Part shown: positions 41,167-49,528 of the stretch, in pieces | How the letters are laid out: the number at the start of each line of letters is the position of its first letter | How positions within the stretch are numbered: the stretch's first letter is position 1 | Assembly (NCBI RefSeq): GCF_024979295.1 | Contig: NZ_JANLCJ010000001.1 | Coordinates: 310,001-374,000, forward strand | DNA length: 64,000 nt | Reading direction: 5' to 3' | From: Herbiconiux daphne | GTDB lineage: Bacteria > Actinomycetota > Actinomycetes > Actinomycetales > Microbacteriaceae | The notes under the pieces: model-generated | Database searches by the model: none | Seen by the model: only the letters and a program-made list of their open reading frames with translations | What the model was told of the DNA's origin: nothing | Made by a program: the position numbers and the translations under genes

Positions 41167-42513
41167 TCAGTCGGTGGCGATAGGTCGGGCGGTCGCACGG
41201 TTGATGAAATACAACACGACGCCGAGAAGAACGAACCCCCCGCCGAACAGCCACACGATCGGCTCCTGCTGAGTCAGCAACAGGATGCACGACAGCACTC
41301 CCAGCACAGGAACGAACGTCCAGACACGGAAATGCTTGTGCTCGACCCGGTCTTTGCGCAACACGAGCACCGCGACATTGGTGCTGATGAACACGAACAA
41401 GAGCAACAGCACGACGGCCGACGCCAGAGTAGCGAGATCACCCACAAGACTGAGGAGCATCGCGATGACCGTGGTAGCGACGATCGCCACCCACGGGGTG
41501 CGGCGGTTCGGGAGCACGCGCCCGAGCACTGCCGGGAGAAGACCCTGTTCCGCCATGCCGAAGGTGACCCGGCTGGTCATGATCATGGTCAGAAGTGCCC
41601 CGTTCGCCACCGCCACCAGGGCGATCAGGCTGAAGAGCCAATCCGGCACCGGGAACCCGGTGGCACCGACGACCGCGAGCAGCGGCCCCGACGAATCGGC
41701 GAGATCATCGGCCGGTAAGGCGATCGCGGATGCGAGGCCCACGAGCACGTAGACGACTCCGGCGGTCAGCAGGGCACCGATCAGCGCGCGCGGATAGATC
41801 CGGGAGGGGTCGCGGATCTCTTCGGCGACGTTGGCGGAGGTCTCGAATCCGACGAAGGAGTAGTAGGCGATGATCGCGCCGCCGAGAATCGCCAACCCGG
41901 GGGAGGTCCCTTCGGGGAACTGCGTCACCCGGGAGAGGTCGCCGCCTCCACCGCCGAGCATCGCCGCGACCGCGACGACGACGATGACGAGCCCGGAGAC
42001 CTCGATGACCGTCATCACCACATTGCTCTTCAGCGACTCGCTGATGCCGCGTGCGTTCAGGGCGGCGACCAGCACCAGGAACACCATGGCCGTCGGAATG
42101 GGCGGGACGTTGATGAACGTCTGCAGGTATTCGCCGGCGAAAGCGAGAGCGAGGCCCGCGGCGCTGATGACCCCGGCGGACAGCATGCTGAACCCGACGA
42201 GGAAGGAGATGATCGGTGGCTTGAACGCGCGCTGCGCGAAGATCGCCGCGCCGCCTGCCTTCGGGTACTTGGTCACGAGCTCGGCGTAGGAGCCCGCGGT
42301 CAGTAGTGCCAGTACCAGGGCGACGGCCAGCGGCGCCCACAGCGCGCCACCCACCTCGCCGGACAGGACGCCCATCAGAGCGTAGATGCCCGCGCCGAGC
42401 ACGTCGCCGAGGATGAAGAGGAACAGCAGTGGGCCGGTGATGCGACGCTTCAGCTTCGTCTCGCCGCCGGCGGCCTCGGTCGCCGTTTCGCTGTGAGCCG
42501 TCATCGACCGCAT
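41167..42513 (-). CDS. APC family amino-acid permease
   Basis: A 448-residue transporter with about 12 helices. The first helix carries the APC signature LLFLFILGDVLGAGIYALMG. Later landmarks: YPKAGGAAIFAQRAFKPPII, AYYSFVGFETSANVAEEIRD (APC motif in helix 6) and PNRRTPWVAIVATTVIAMLL. It likely imports an amino acid or polyamine. Start could be ATG 42513 (MRSMTAHSE) or 42504; GGCGGAT precedes the first. Confidence 0.92.
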   Translation of the reverse strand: MRSMTAHSETATEAAGGETKLKRRITGPLLFLFILGDVLGAGIYALMGVLSGEVGGALWAPLAVALVLALLTAGSYAELVTKYPKAGGAAIFAQRAFKPPIISFLVGFSMLSAGVISAAGLALAFAGEYLQTFINVPPIPTAMVFLVLVAALNARGISESLKSNVVMTVIEVSGLVIVVVAVAAMLGGGGGDLSRVTQFPEGTSPGLAILGGAIIAYYSFVGFETSANVAEEIRDPSRIYPRALIGALLTAGVVYVLVGLASAIALPADDLADSSGPLLAVVGATGFPVPDWLFSLIALVAVANGALLTMIMTSRVTFGMAEQGLLPAVLGRVLPNRRTPWVAIVATTVIAMLLSLVGDLATLASAVVLLLLFVFISTNVAVLVLRKDRVEHKHFRVWTFVPVLGVLSCILLLTQQEPIVWLFGGGFVLLGVVLYFINRATARPIATD

Positions 42514-42731
42514 CCATTCGATCCGCCCGATCGGGGAAGCTGCATGTTGAGCACGAGGTGCCACCTTTCGATTTCGCTGGCGAACCTACGGAGACGACCG
42601 ATGCACCACGAGGGGCTGGACAACCGACGCTCGACGCCATATGGGCGGCTCCGGGTCGGACAGCACGTCGCCGGACCCTGTGAGCGATCGGGTATTGCGA
42701 GGCAGCGGTCCTCAACGGCACAGTTGGGCGT

Positions 42732-42992
42732 ATGCCGCGCTTCGTCCCTCTGCCAGACAGGGATGGCCCTGCCGGCAGCGCGCGGATGTGGATCAATCCC
42801 GAGCACATCGTGTCGCTCGTGCCGAAGGTCCACCGGGATGGCACCCACCACATCCTGCGGGTTGAGATCAAACTCGTGGGCACGCCGGCCTTCGACGCGT
42901 GGCTGGGCAAATTCGACTCCGGAGCTGATGCCGACACGTGCTGGGGGGAGTTCTTGCGCGCCCTCGGCAGCCAAGCGCCCACGGAGGCCTAA
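42732..42992 (+). CDS. Hypothetical 86-residue protein
   Basis: Contains FVPLPDRDGPAGSARMWINP, then EHIVSLVPKVHRDGTHHILR and VEIKLVGTPAFDAWLGKFDS. Beta-rich with an acidic end; no family is recognised. The ribosome site is weak (GGGCGT), so the start is uncertain, but the frame is open and free of rare codons. Confidence 0.55.
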   Translation: MPRFVPLPDRDGPAGSARMWINPEHIVSLVPKVHRDGTHHILRVEIKLVGTPAFDAWLGKFDSGADADTCWGEFLRALGSQAPTEA

Positions 42993-43189
42993 TCCGTCGC
43001 TATTGACATAACGGTCATTCTCAGCGACCCGCGATGAACTGGGTGACAGTTTTGGTTCGTATGGGCGCGACCGCATTCTGACCACACTTGCGTAAATCGT
43101 ACTGACTCTACGGCCGTCGAATTGAACGAAGATCCTTGATTTTCCGCGGGCTGTCGCGTATTCCGGTCTGTTCAGAGGTACAGATAGAT

Positions 43190-43203
43190 TTCAAATCCCA
43201 CCG
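43190..43203 (+). repeat. 14-base repeat, left copy
   Basis: TTCAAATCCCACCG occurs here and, in the same orientation, at 45400-45413, where it is part of a tRNA 3' end. The two copies bracket the ASCH/PIN-GNAT cassette (2210 bases apart). The left copy overlaps a hairpin that could be the cassette's terminator, so its att role is uncertain. Confidence 0.6.
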
Positions 43204-43213
43204 TCTCGGTGGG
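43197..43213 (-). terminator. Hairpin after the ASCH gene
   Basis: CCCACCG and CGGTGGG form a perfect 7-bp stem with a TCT loop, 6 bases past the ASCH stop. Read on the minus strand the stem is followed by ATTTG, a weak T-tract. Likely terminator of the two-gene cassette. Confidence 0.6.
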
Positions 43214-43219
43214 TGGAAC

Positions 43220-43621
43220 TCAGCTCGGTACGCTGAGGTAGGCAAACGACTGTGGTACTGCGGGCTTCGGGTCAATCTCAGCGAGGGCGAGCGCGTCGGC
43301 GAACCGTTCCGCCTCCGACACCACGATCGCTACGGCTGTATGCGCATCTCCGTAGTAAGCAAAGAAATCATCGTGATTGATCTCACCGATGTCTCCGAAT
43401 CGAGCCCAAATCGACGCGGGTGAGCCGGTGACGATCTCGCCAACAGTGAACTTCCCGATCACCTTGCTAGTCGGCGCCGTGGCGTATACCCAGACCGTCC
43501 TGATGTCGTCAGCGAGTCGCCGCTTTCGGAACTCCACGCGCTTGTCACCATTCATGATCGCGTCCGCCCACTTCTGGTGAATCGCCATCAATGCGATGCG
43601 CTTAGTTGCTGCTCCACCCAT
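43220..43621 (-). CDS. ASCH-domain protein
   Basis: A 133-residue protein of the ASCH superfamily (PUA-like beta barrel). Signature GDKRVEFRKRR at residues 25-35 (GxKxxExR), with the strand RTVWVYATAPTSKVIGKFTV and the family's opening helix ALMAIHQKWADAIMNG. ASCH proteins are thought to bind nucleic acid, and some have RNase activity. Its ATG at 43621 lies inside the 3' end of the upstream gene (34-base overlap), so the two are coupled. Base composition is lower in GC than the flanks. Confidence 0.88.
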   Translation of the reverse strand: MGGAATKRIALMAIHQKWADAIMNGDKRVEFRKRRLADDIRTVWVYATAPTSKVIGKFTVGEIVTGSPASIWARFGDIGEINHDDFFAYYGDAHTAVAIVVSEAERFADALALAEIDPKPAVPQSFAYLSVPS

Positions 43622-45120
43622 GCAGCGCCCTCCTCATTTCTTACGCGGACTATCGACTGCGGCCACGTCGTAACGACCCTATTCGAGACGAGCTCGCGGA
43701 GTGGCCAAGGAGGGACGATAAAGCGGTCGTGGCGGAACAGGATGGTGAGTACGTCGCGTCCGCCTCGATGAAGGCCCGCCACATCACTCGCAGAGTAGAC
43801 GGTCCGCTTGAACGACAACTCGATCGTTTCGATTGGATCGCTTGATCGCTGCGATTTTTCAGCAACGCCGACCGCGACTACTGCGCCATCGCCGCGCACG
43901 CCGCCCTGGCTGCGGTAGAAGAGGAGTGTAGAGCCTGCGGGAATGTTCTTGGTGGGACTGTGGCATAGGTAGGCCTTTCTGATTGCATTGCCGTGGGCCT
44001 TTGGACTGGAGAAGGTATCTGCAAGCATCATCGACCCGGATGCCCCGACCACGGTGGCGTCTGGAAACAGATCCACGTACCAGCTCGGAGTGATGGGGAT
44101 TAGGTACATTGGCTGTCCCGAACCGACGGCGGGCGGACCGTAACGAATGTGATACTCGAGTCCGCTTGATGACGTCAGTTCATCCGGATCGAGTTGCTTG
44201 AGGTAAATGCGCTCGTCGTCTCGACCCGTCTTGGCTCCAGCGTCGAAGAACCCGAAGTCAGCGAGAAACTCGAGTAGCCGTTCCTGCTTCGCGTTGACTT
44301 CGACAAAGAGATCGCTCGGCCGACCAGGCTCGGAGGCCGCCCAGCGCAGCACCGCCTTCAAAAGCAACTCACCTAAGCGCCGCCCTCCGGCGCCTTCGCT
44401 AATCTTGAAGGTGGATAGCTTTATCGCTGAGTCGTCGGCTCGGGTTGGATGCGTGTCCCGCATTTTCAACAGCGCGAGGGCCTCATAGCTGCCCTCAGGA
44501 GACCGGATGATCCATGCCCGACGCGAGTTCGATTCGCGTTTGACTCTCTGAAGCCAGCTGTCGAAGCTCGGACTGTAGTCCGCTCGAAGCGACCCGAATA
44601 TCTCTTGTCTTTCGTCTAGTTCGTATGTCTTCACGGCTTCGACCATGGGTGGGGGTGGTGGCGACTCTGGATGCCAGGCGGCAAGCTGTACTGCGGCCTC
44701 ACCCGGTCGCAGTGTTCGGAGTTCATGGCCCAGACGAATCGCCCGTTTGCGTAATCGCTCGTCGCTAGTGATGAAGAAGTGAACAGCACCGCTATGAAGG
44801 GCCGTGAGTATGCGAGCGTCGCGCTGGTCGTGGGGGTTCGGGCTTGCCGGAAAGACCGCCCAAACCTCATCGGGAACCGGCATCTCCGACAGCGCGGGGT
44901 ACTTGGAGAAGGCAGCGACATTCTGCGCTCTGTGAGCCGCGGAGGTGGTCTGTTGAAGATCGTCGAGTGTGGCCGGATGGACGTATACCCGGTGTCCATT
45001 TTCGGCCGCGATTCGGAGAAGCTTGCTGACTGCGGGCTGTTGGTCCTCTAATTGGCCGTTGAAGGGCTCGGCTGAGATCACTATGTTCGAGTCGATTAGA
45101 AACGACATCTCGGCCTGCAT
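43588..45120 (-). CDS. PIN nuclease-GNAT acetyltransferase-PUA-like fusion protein
   Basis: A 510-residue soluble protein with three parts. Residues 1-145 are PIN-like: FLIDSNIVISAEP (Asp10), QRDARILTALHSGAVHFFIT (Asp101) and SDERLRKRA (Asp120), the expected acidic positions. A PPPPP linker follows at 154-158. Residues ~165-310 are GNAT-like (YEALALLKMRD, SEGAGGRRLGELLLKAVLRW as acetyl-CoA loop, LFVEVNAKQERLLEFLADFG). Residues ~335-480 look like a PUA/EVE-type barrel (YLIPITPSWYVDLFPDATVV, HSPTKNIPAGSTLLFYRSQG). ATG at 45120 follows AGGGGG. Function is not established. Confidence 0.85.
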   Translation of the reverse strand: MQAEMSFLIDSNIVISAEPFNGQLEDQQPAVSKLLRIAAENGHRVYVHPATLDDLQQTTSAAHRAQNVAAFSKYPALSEMPVPDEVWAVFPASPNPHDQRDARILTALHSGAVHFFITSDERLRKRAIRLGHELRTLRPGEAAVQLAAWHPESPPPPPMVEAVKTYELDERQEIFGSLRADYSPSFDSWLQRVKRESNSRRAWIIRSPEGSYEALALLKMRDTHPTRADDSAIKLSTFKISEGAGGRRLGELLLKAVLRWAASEPGRPSDLFVEVNAKQERLLEFLADFGFFDAGAKTGRDDERIYLKQLDPDELTSSSGLEYHIRYGPPAVGSGQPMYLIPITPSWYVDLFPDATVVGASGSMMLADTFSSPKAHGNAIRKAYLCHSPTKNIPAGSTLLFYRSQGGVRGDGAVVAVGVAEKSQRSSDPIETIELSFKRTVYSASDVAGLHRGGRDVLTILFRHDRFIVPPWPLRELVSNRVVTTWPQSIVRVRNEEGAAWVEQQLSASH

Positions 45121-45273
45121 CCATGCCCCCTAGGCAGATGCTAGTGGGCGCCACACTTGTTGAATGGCAACGCAGGCCTATCGGCGTGGTGTCGTATCAC
45201 ATGTCAGCGAATCCGATTCCTCAGGCCACCTCACATTAAGCTGCCACAGTGTTCTAAGTCACAACGTTGCGCG

Positions 45274-45293
45274 TGACTACATGTTGACTACAT
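45274..45293 (+). repeat. Phased direct repeats near the tRNA fragment
   Basis: TGACTACAT occurs at 45274-45282 and again at 45285-45293, an 11-base period (one helical turn). It is about 110 bases inside the tRNA 3' fragment. Such phased short repeats are typical of integrase arm-type sites; no integrase gene is in the window. The rest of 45121-45399 holds no recognisable gene. Confidence 0.5.
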
Positions 45294-45399
45294 CGCTGTC
45301 GAAACCATCGCCCGCCGATGTGATCATGCGAGTGCTTAGTTCCGCAAGGTGGAGGGTATCGCCCGGCCTACCCCCACGATTCCGGTGGTCAACTTAGAG

Positions 45400-45422
45400 T
45401 TCAAATCCCACCGGTACCGCCA
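45400..45422 (+). other. tRNA 3'-end fragment, candidate attachment site
   Basis: TTCAAATCCCACCGGTACCG followed by CCA reads as T-loop, T-stem 3' strand, acceptor 3' strand, discriminator G and an encoded CCA; the G discriminator suits a serine-type tRNA. The upstream bases (CAACTTAGAG) cannot form the T-stem or a D-arm, so this is not a working tRNA. A tRNA-like terminator follows directly. This is the expected right junction left by an element integrated in a tRNA gene. Confidence 0.7.
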
Positions 45423-45427
45423 CCGCG

Positions 45428-45470
45428 AAAGCCCCGTAGGTCCCTGAAGCAAGGGAATGCGGGGCTTTTT
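45428..45470 (+). terminator. Terminator behind the tRNA fragment
   Basis: AAAGCCCCG at 45428-45436 pairs with CGGGGCTTT at 45460-45468, followed by further T residues; the loop contains a smaller TCCCT/AGGGA pairing. It is probably the native terminator of the tRNA gene. Confidence 0.8.
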
Positions 45471-45642
45471 CCGCGATGGACGAGTGAAGTTGCAACTCGA
45501 CGGCCGGTCCATCGGCCGCACGCGAACCGGCCGCCGCAAGACGCCGTGACTCCACCCGCTATCGGCCAGCCTCACCTGTACTGCTGTAGCCCATTAGTGT
45601 CGATGTTGTGACTCGAATCCGTCCTTCGTCGTTGATCGGGGC

Positions 45643-46812
45643 ATGACCGTGCCGACGCAAGAGGTGACTTCGGGTCGCTTGACCTTGCTGGTGACCCGGG
45701 TGCTGGCGCCGAACCCCGGCCCGATGACCCTGGAAGGCACGAACACGTACGTCATCCGGCATCCGGATTCCCGCGGCGGCGTCGTGGTCGACCCCGGGCC
45801 GGATGACGACGACCACATGCGGGCCGTGTCGGGACACGGCGACGTGCACCTGATTCTGCTCACCCACTTCCATCCTGATCACACCGAGGCAGCGGGGCGG
45901 CTCTCTGCCCTGACGGGAGCGCCCGTACGGGCGATCGACCCCGACTTCTGCATCGCGGCCGACGCGTTGCAGCCCGATGAGGAGATCATCGCTGCGGGTA
46001 CTCGCATCCGGATCGTTGGCACTCCTGGCCACACGGCCGATTCGGTGAGCTTTCACCTCGAGGAGGATCGTCGGCTCGAACAGGGACCGCTCGGCGCGTC
46101 CGAGGGATCGATGTTGACCGGCGACACCATCCTCGGGCGGGGCACGACGGTGATCGCGCAACCCGACGGATCGATCGGCGAGTACTTCACGTCATTGGAG
46201 CGCCTGGCGCAGTTCGGATCGGCGCTGGTGCTCCCGGGTCACGGGCCGATGCTTGACGACCTGTCCGCGGTCGCGGTGCAGCACCACGCGGTTCGAACCG
46301 AGATGCTGCGCGCGGTCGAGGGTGTGGTGAGCAGATTCTCCGAGTCGTCGCCGCCGCGCGAGGTCACGGTCGAAGCGGTGAGCGATGCGGTCTATTCGAC
46401 CCTGCCGCGCCACCTGCGTTTCGCCGCGGAGATGAGTGTCTCGGCGCAACTCGCGCACCTCGGCGTGCCGGTGCGGTCTGGCGTTGCAGCGCTGGACAGC
46501 GCGGGCGTGACCGCTTCCGAGCCTCATGCGCTGAGCAACACCGCGCGCGTGGGCGCCCATGCGACACCGGTCAGCGCGACCAGTTCGCTCGGAGCCTGGC
46601 TCGATCATCCGGAGGGCGGGCCACTGGTGCGGAATCTGTTCGGTCAGGCCGGCGTCGACGAGGCGGTCGTGGCCCCGCTCGCGAAGCTTCCGCTGCAAAC
46701 GCTTGTGACCCTGAGTCAGGGCCGGCTTACGCAAGAACTCGTCGACGACCTCGTGCGTCGCGCCAATTCCCTCGGAGACGGATCCGACGGACGACCTCAA
46801 AGCGCAGTGTGA
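45643..46812 (+). CDS. MBL-fold metallo-hydrolase with C-terminal extension
   Basis: A 389-residue protein. Residues 1-230 are a metallo-beta-lactamase fold of the glyoxalase-II/LACTB2 type: EGTNTYVIRHPDSRGGVVVD, the metal motif LTHFHPDHTEAA, GTPGHTADSVSFHL, MLTGDTILGRGTTV and VLPGHGPML. The usual winged helix follows to about residue 285 (VSDAVYSTLPRHLRFAAEMS). A further ~100 residues (LGAWLDHPEGGPLVRNLFGQ, LPLQTLVTLSQGRLTQELVD) are not part of the standard domain and look like a fused helical module. The ATG at 45643 has GATCGGGGC upstream. Confidence 0.88.
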   Translation: MTVPTQEVTSGRLTLLVTRVLAPNPGPMTLEGTNTYVIRHPDSRGGVVVDPGPDDDDHMRAVSGHGDVHLILLTHFHPDHTEAAGRLSALTGAPVRAIDPDFCIAADALQPDEEIIAAGTRIRIVGTPGHTADSVSFHLEEDRRLEQGPLGASEGSMLTGDTILGRGTTVIAQPDGSIGEYFTSLERLAQFGSALVLPGHGPMLDDLSAVAVQHHAVRTEMLRAVEGVVSRFSESSPPREVTVEAVSDAVYSTLPRHLRFAAEMSVSAQLAHLGVPVRSGVAALDSAGVTASEPHALSNTARVGAHATPVSATSSLGAWLDHPEGGPLVRNLFGQAGVDEAVVAPLAKLPLQTLVTLSQGRLTQELVDDLVRRANSLGDGSDGRPQSAV

Positions 46813-46917
46813 AGCGGGGGGCGTCGGGCCGGGCGGTGCACGTCGTGAACTTTCGCCACTCAGGGTGTGGCCGGCGCGCGCGGTGCAGAACCGGCGCCCC
46901 GGGCCACACTGGAAGAA

Positions 46918-49506
46918 ATGACCCCACACACCGCTCGCTCCGCCCGAACACCCTTCGATCTCGTGCAGGTGCGGGGCGCCCGCGAGCACAATCTGCAGAA
47001 CGTCGACGTCGATCTGCCCCGCGACGCCCTCGTGGCCTTCACGGGAGTCTCGGGGTCGGGCAAGAGCTCGCTGGCGTTCGGCACGATCTACGCCGAAGCC
47101 CAACGCCGGTATTTCGAGTCGGTTGCCCCGTATGCCCGCCGCCTGATCGACCAGGTCGGCGTGGCCGACGTCGACTCCATCGAGGGGCTGCCGCCGGCAG
47201 TGGCTCTGCCACAGCAGCGCACGGGCGGCAGTGCGCGTTCGACCGTCGGCAGCGCCACGACCATCTCCAGCGTGGTGCGCATGCTCTACTCGCGCGTGGG
47301 CACGTACCCCGAGGGCGCCCCGATGCTCTACGCGGAGGACTTCTCGCCCAACACCGTGCAGGGCGCCTGCCCCACCTGCCACGGCATCGGCCGTGTCTTC
47401 GACGTGCCGCTCGAGCTGATGGTGCCCGACGACTCGCTGACCATCCGTGACGGAGCCCTGGCCGCCTGGCCCACCGCCTGGCACGGCAAGCAACTGCGCG
47501 ACAGTCTGATCTCACTCGGCTACGACATCGACGTGCCGTGGCGCGACCTCTCCGAAGAGCAGCGCACCTGGGCACTGTTCACCGACGAGTCGCCGCAGGT
47601 GCCCATCTTCACCGACCGGTCGCCCGCCGAGGTGCGCAAGGCCGTGGCCGCCGGCCGCTCGCCGCGCTACATGAGCACCTTCCTCGGGGTGCGGCGCTAC
47701 GTGCTCGACACGTTCGCCAACTCCAAGAGCGCCCGGATGCGCGAGCGCGCCTCGTCGTTCATGAGGAGCGTGCGCTGCCCGACCTGCGGCGGCCGACGGC
47801 TCAAACCCGAGGCCCTGGCCGTGACCTTCGAGGGTCGCGCCATCACCGACGTCGCGGCGATGCCGCTCGACGAGGTGGCGGAGCTGATGGCCGTCGCGCT
47901 GGAGCCCGACTGGGAGCCGCTCGGGGCGGGACCCCTGGCTCCCGAGAAGCGACTGGCCGCCCAGCGGCTCGTGGGCGAACTGCTCGCCCGGCTGTCTCCG
48001 ATCACCGACCTCGGCCTCGGCTACCTGTCGCTCGACCGCACCACGATCACGCTCTCCTCGGGCGAACTGCAGCGCATGAGGCTGGCCACGCAGGTGCTCT
48101 CGCAGCTGTTCGGCGTGGTGTTCGTGCTCGACGAGCCCTCGGCGGGACTCCATCCGGCCGACACGACCGCGCTGCTCGGCATCCTGCGCCGACTGCGCGA
48201 CAGCGGCAACACCGTATTCTTCGTCGAGCACTCCCTCGACGTCATCCGCGAGGCGGACTGGATCGTCGACATCGGCCCGGGCCCCGGTGCGGCGGGCGGA
48301 CGTGTGGTCTACTCGGGCGAGCTCGAGGGCCTTCGCAAGGCCGAGGAGTCGGTCACACGACGGTACCTTTTCGATGACGGTCCCTCCGCCGCGACCGTGC
48401 CCCGCGCATCCGCCCCTCGCGTCGCCGACGGCGTTCTGAAACTCAGCGACGTGACGCGCAACAACCTGGCGGGGCTGTCGGTGTCGTTCCCGCTGGGCTG
48501 CCTGACGGCGGTCACCGGCGTCTCGGGGTCGGGCAAGTCGACGCTGGTGAACCAGGCCGTGCCGGAGCTGCTTCGGGCCAGTCTCGCCAGCGAGGTCGAC
48601 GAGCGTGAGAGCGGGTCGAGCGCCGAGACCACGGCAACGGATGCGCCCGCCGACGCACTGCTGCTCACTCCCGCACCCGAGGCCACCGCGGGGCACGCCT
48701 CCGGGCCGGCCGATCGGCTGAGGCGGGTCGTGCAGGTGAGTCAGAAGCCGATCGGGCGCACGCCGCGATCGAATGTAGCGACCTACACCGGCCTGTTCGA
48801 TCGCATCCGGACCCTGTTCGCAGCGACCCCGGAGGCCCGCAAGCGGCGGTATGCCGCGAGCCGATTCTCGTTCAACCTGCCGAGCGGCCGGTGCCCGACG
48901 TGCAAGGGCGAGGGCACGATGGAGGTCGAGCTGCTGTTCCTGCCGACGGTGCATGCGCCCTGCAGCACCTGTCACGGCGCCCGGTACAACAGCGAGACGC
49001 TCGAGATCCGGTTCGAGGGCTTGTCCATCGCCGAGGTGCTCGGCCTGAGCGTCACGCGCGCCCGCGAGCTGTTCGCCGACGACGCCGAGGCGACGCGGCA
49101 CCTGGATGCGCTGCTCGATGTCGGGCTGGGCTACGTCGCGCTCGGGCAGCCGGCGACCGAGCTGTCGGGCGGCGAGGCGCAGCGGGTGAAGCTCGCCTCG
49201 GAGCTTCGTCGCGTGCAGCGCGGCGACACGCTCTACCTGCTCGACGAGCCGACGTCGGGGCTGCATCCGGCCGACACCGACCGCCTGCTCGAGCATCTGC
49301 AACAGCTGGTCGACGGCGGCAACACGGTGATCATGGTCGAGCACGACATGCGGGTGGTGGCCCAGGCCGACTGGGTGATCGACCTCGGCCCGGGCGCGGG
49401 CGACGCCGGCGGCCGGGTGATGGCCGAGGGCACGCCGCGCGAGGTCGCGGTCGCCCACCCGAGCGTCACGGCGCCGTTCCTGGCCGCGGCGCTACCGCCC
49501 CGCTGA
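46918..49506 (+). CDS. UvrA-like ABC ATPase (UvrA2-type paralogue)
   Basis: An 862-residue UvrA-family protein, shorter than the ~950 of housekeeping UvrA. N-terminal Walker A FTGVSGSGKSSLAFGT; zinc modules CPTCHGIGR, CPTCGG and CPTCKGEGTM with CSTCHGA; signature LSSGELQRMRLATQ (variant of LSGGE); Walker B VVFVLDEPSAGLHPAD. A second half repeats GVSGSGKSTLV, LSGGEAQRVKLASE and LYLLDEPTSGLHPADT. The UvrB-binding insertion appears reduced, as in UvrA2/drug-resistance types. It may bind damaged or intercalated DNA. Confidence 0.92.
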   Translation: MTPHTARSARTPFDLVQVRGAREHNLQNVDVDLPRDALVAFTGVSGSGKSSLAFGTIYAEAQRRYFESVAPYARRLIDQVGVADVDSIEGLPPAVALPQQRTGGSARSTVGSATTISSVVRMLYSRVGTYPEGAPMLYAEDFSPNTVQGACPTCHGIGRVFDVPLELMVPDDSLTIRDGALAAWPTAWHGKQLRDSLISLGYDIDVPWRDLSEEQRTWALFTDESPQVPIFTDRSPAEVRKAVAAGRSPRYMSTFLGVRRYVLDTFANSKSARMRERASSFMRSVRCPTCGGRRLKPEALAVTFEGRAITDVAAMPLDEVAELMAVALEPDWEPLGAGPLAPEKRLAAQRLVGELLARLSPITDLGLGYLSLDRTTITLSSGELQRMRLATQVLSQLFGVVFVLDEPSAGLHPADTTALLGILRRLRDSGNTVFFVEHSLDVIREADWIVDIGPGPGAAGGRVVYSGELEGLRKAEESVTRRYLFDDGPSAATVPRASAPRVADGVLKLSDVTRNNLAGLSVSFPLGCLTAVTGVSGSGKSTLVNQAVPELLRASLASEVDERESGSSAETTATDAPADALLLTPAPEATAGHASGPADRLRRVVQVSQKPIGRTPRSNVATYTGLFDRIRTLFAATPEARKRRYAASRFSFNLPSGRCPTCKGEGTMEVELLFLPTVHAPCSTCHGARYNSETLEIRFEGLSIAEVLGLSVTRARELFADDAEATRHLDALLDVGLGYVALGQPATELSGGEAQRVKLASELRRVQRGDTLYLLDEPTSGLHPADTDRLLEHLQQLVDGGNTVIMVEHDMRVVAQADWVIDLGPGAGDAGGRVMAEGTPREVAVAHPSVTAPFLAAALPPR

Positions 49507-49528
49507 TCTCACCACAGCAGGCCTGAGG

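Noticed and set aside
45356..45422. A complete tRNA ending at 45422
   Set aside because: A GGTATCG 5' arm could pair with the acceptor end with one wobble, but the D-arm, T-stem and normal length are missing.
46918..49506. Housekeeping uvrA
   Set aside because: Length and reduced UvrB-binding region fit a UvrA2-type paralogue, and uvrB or uvrC is not nearby.
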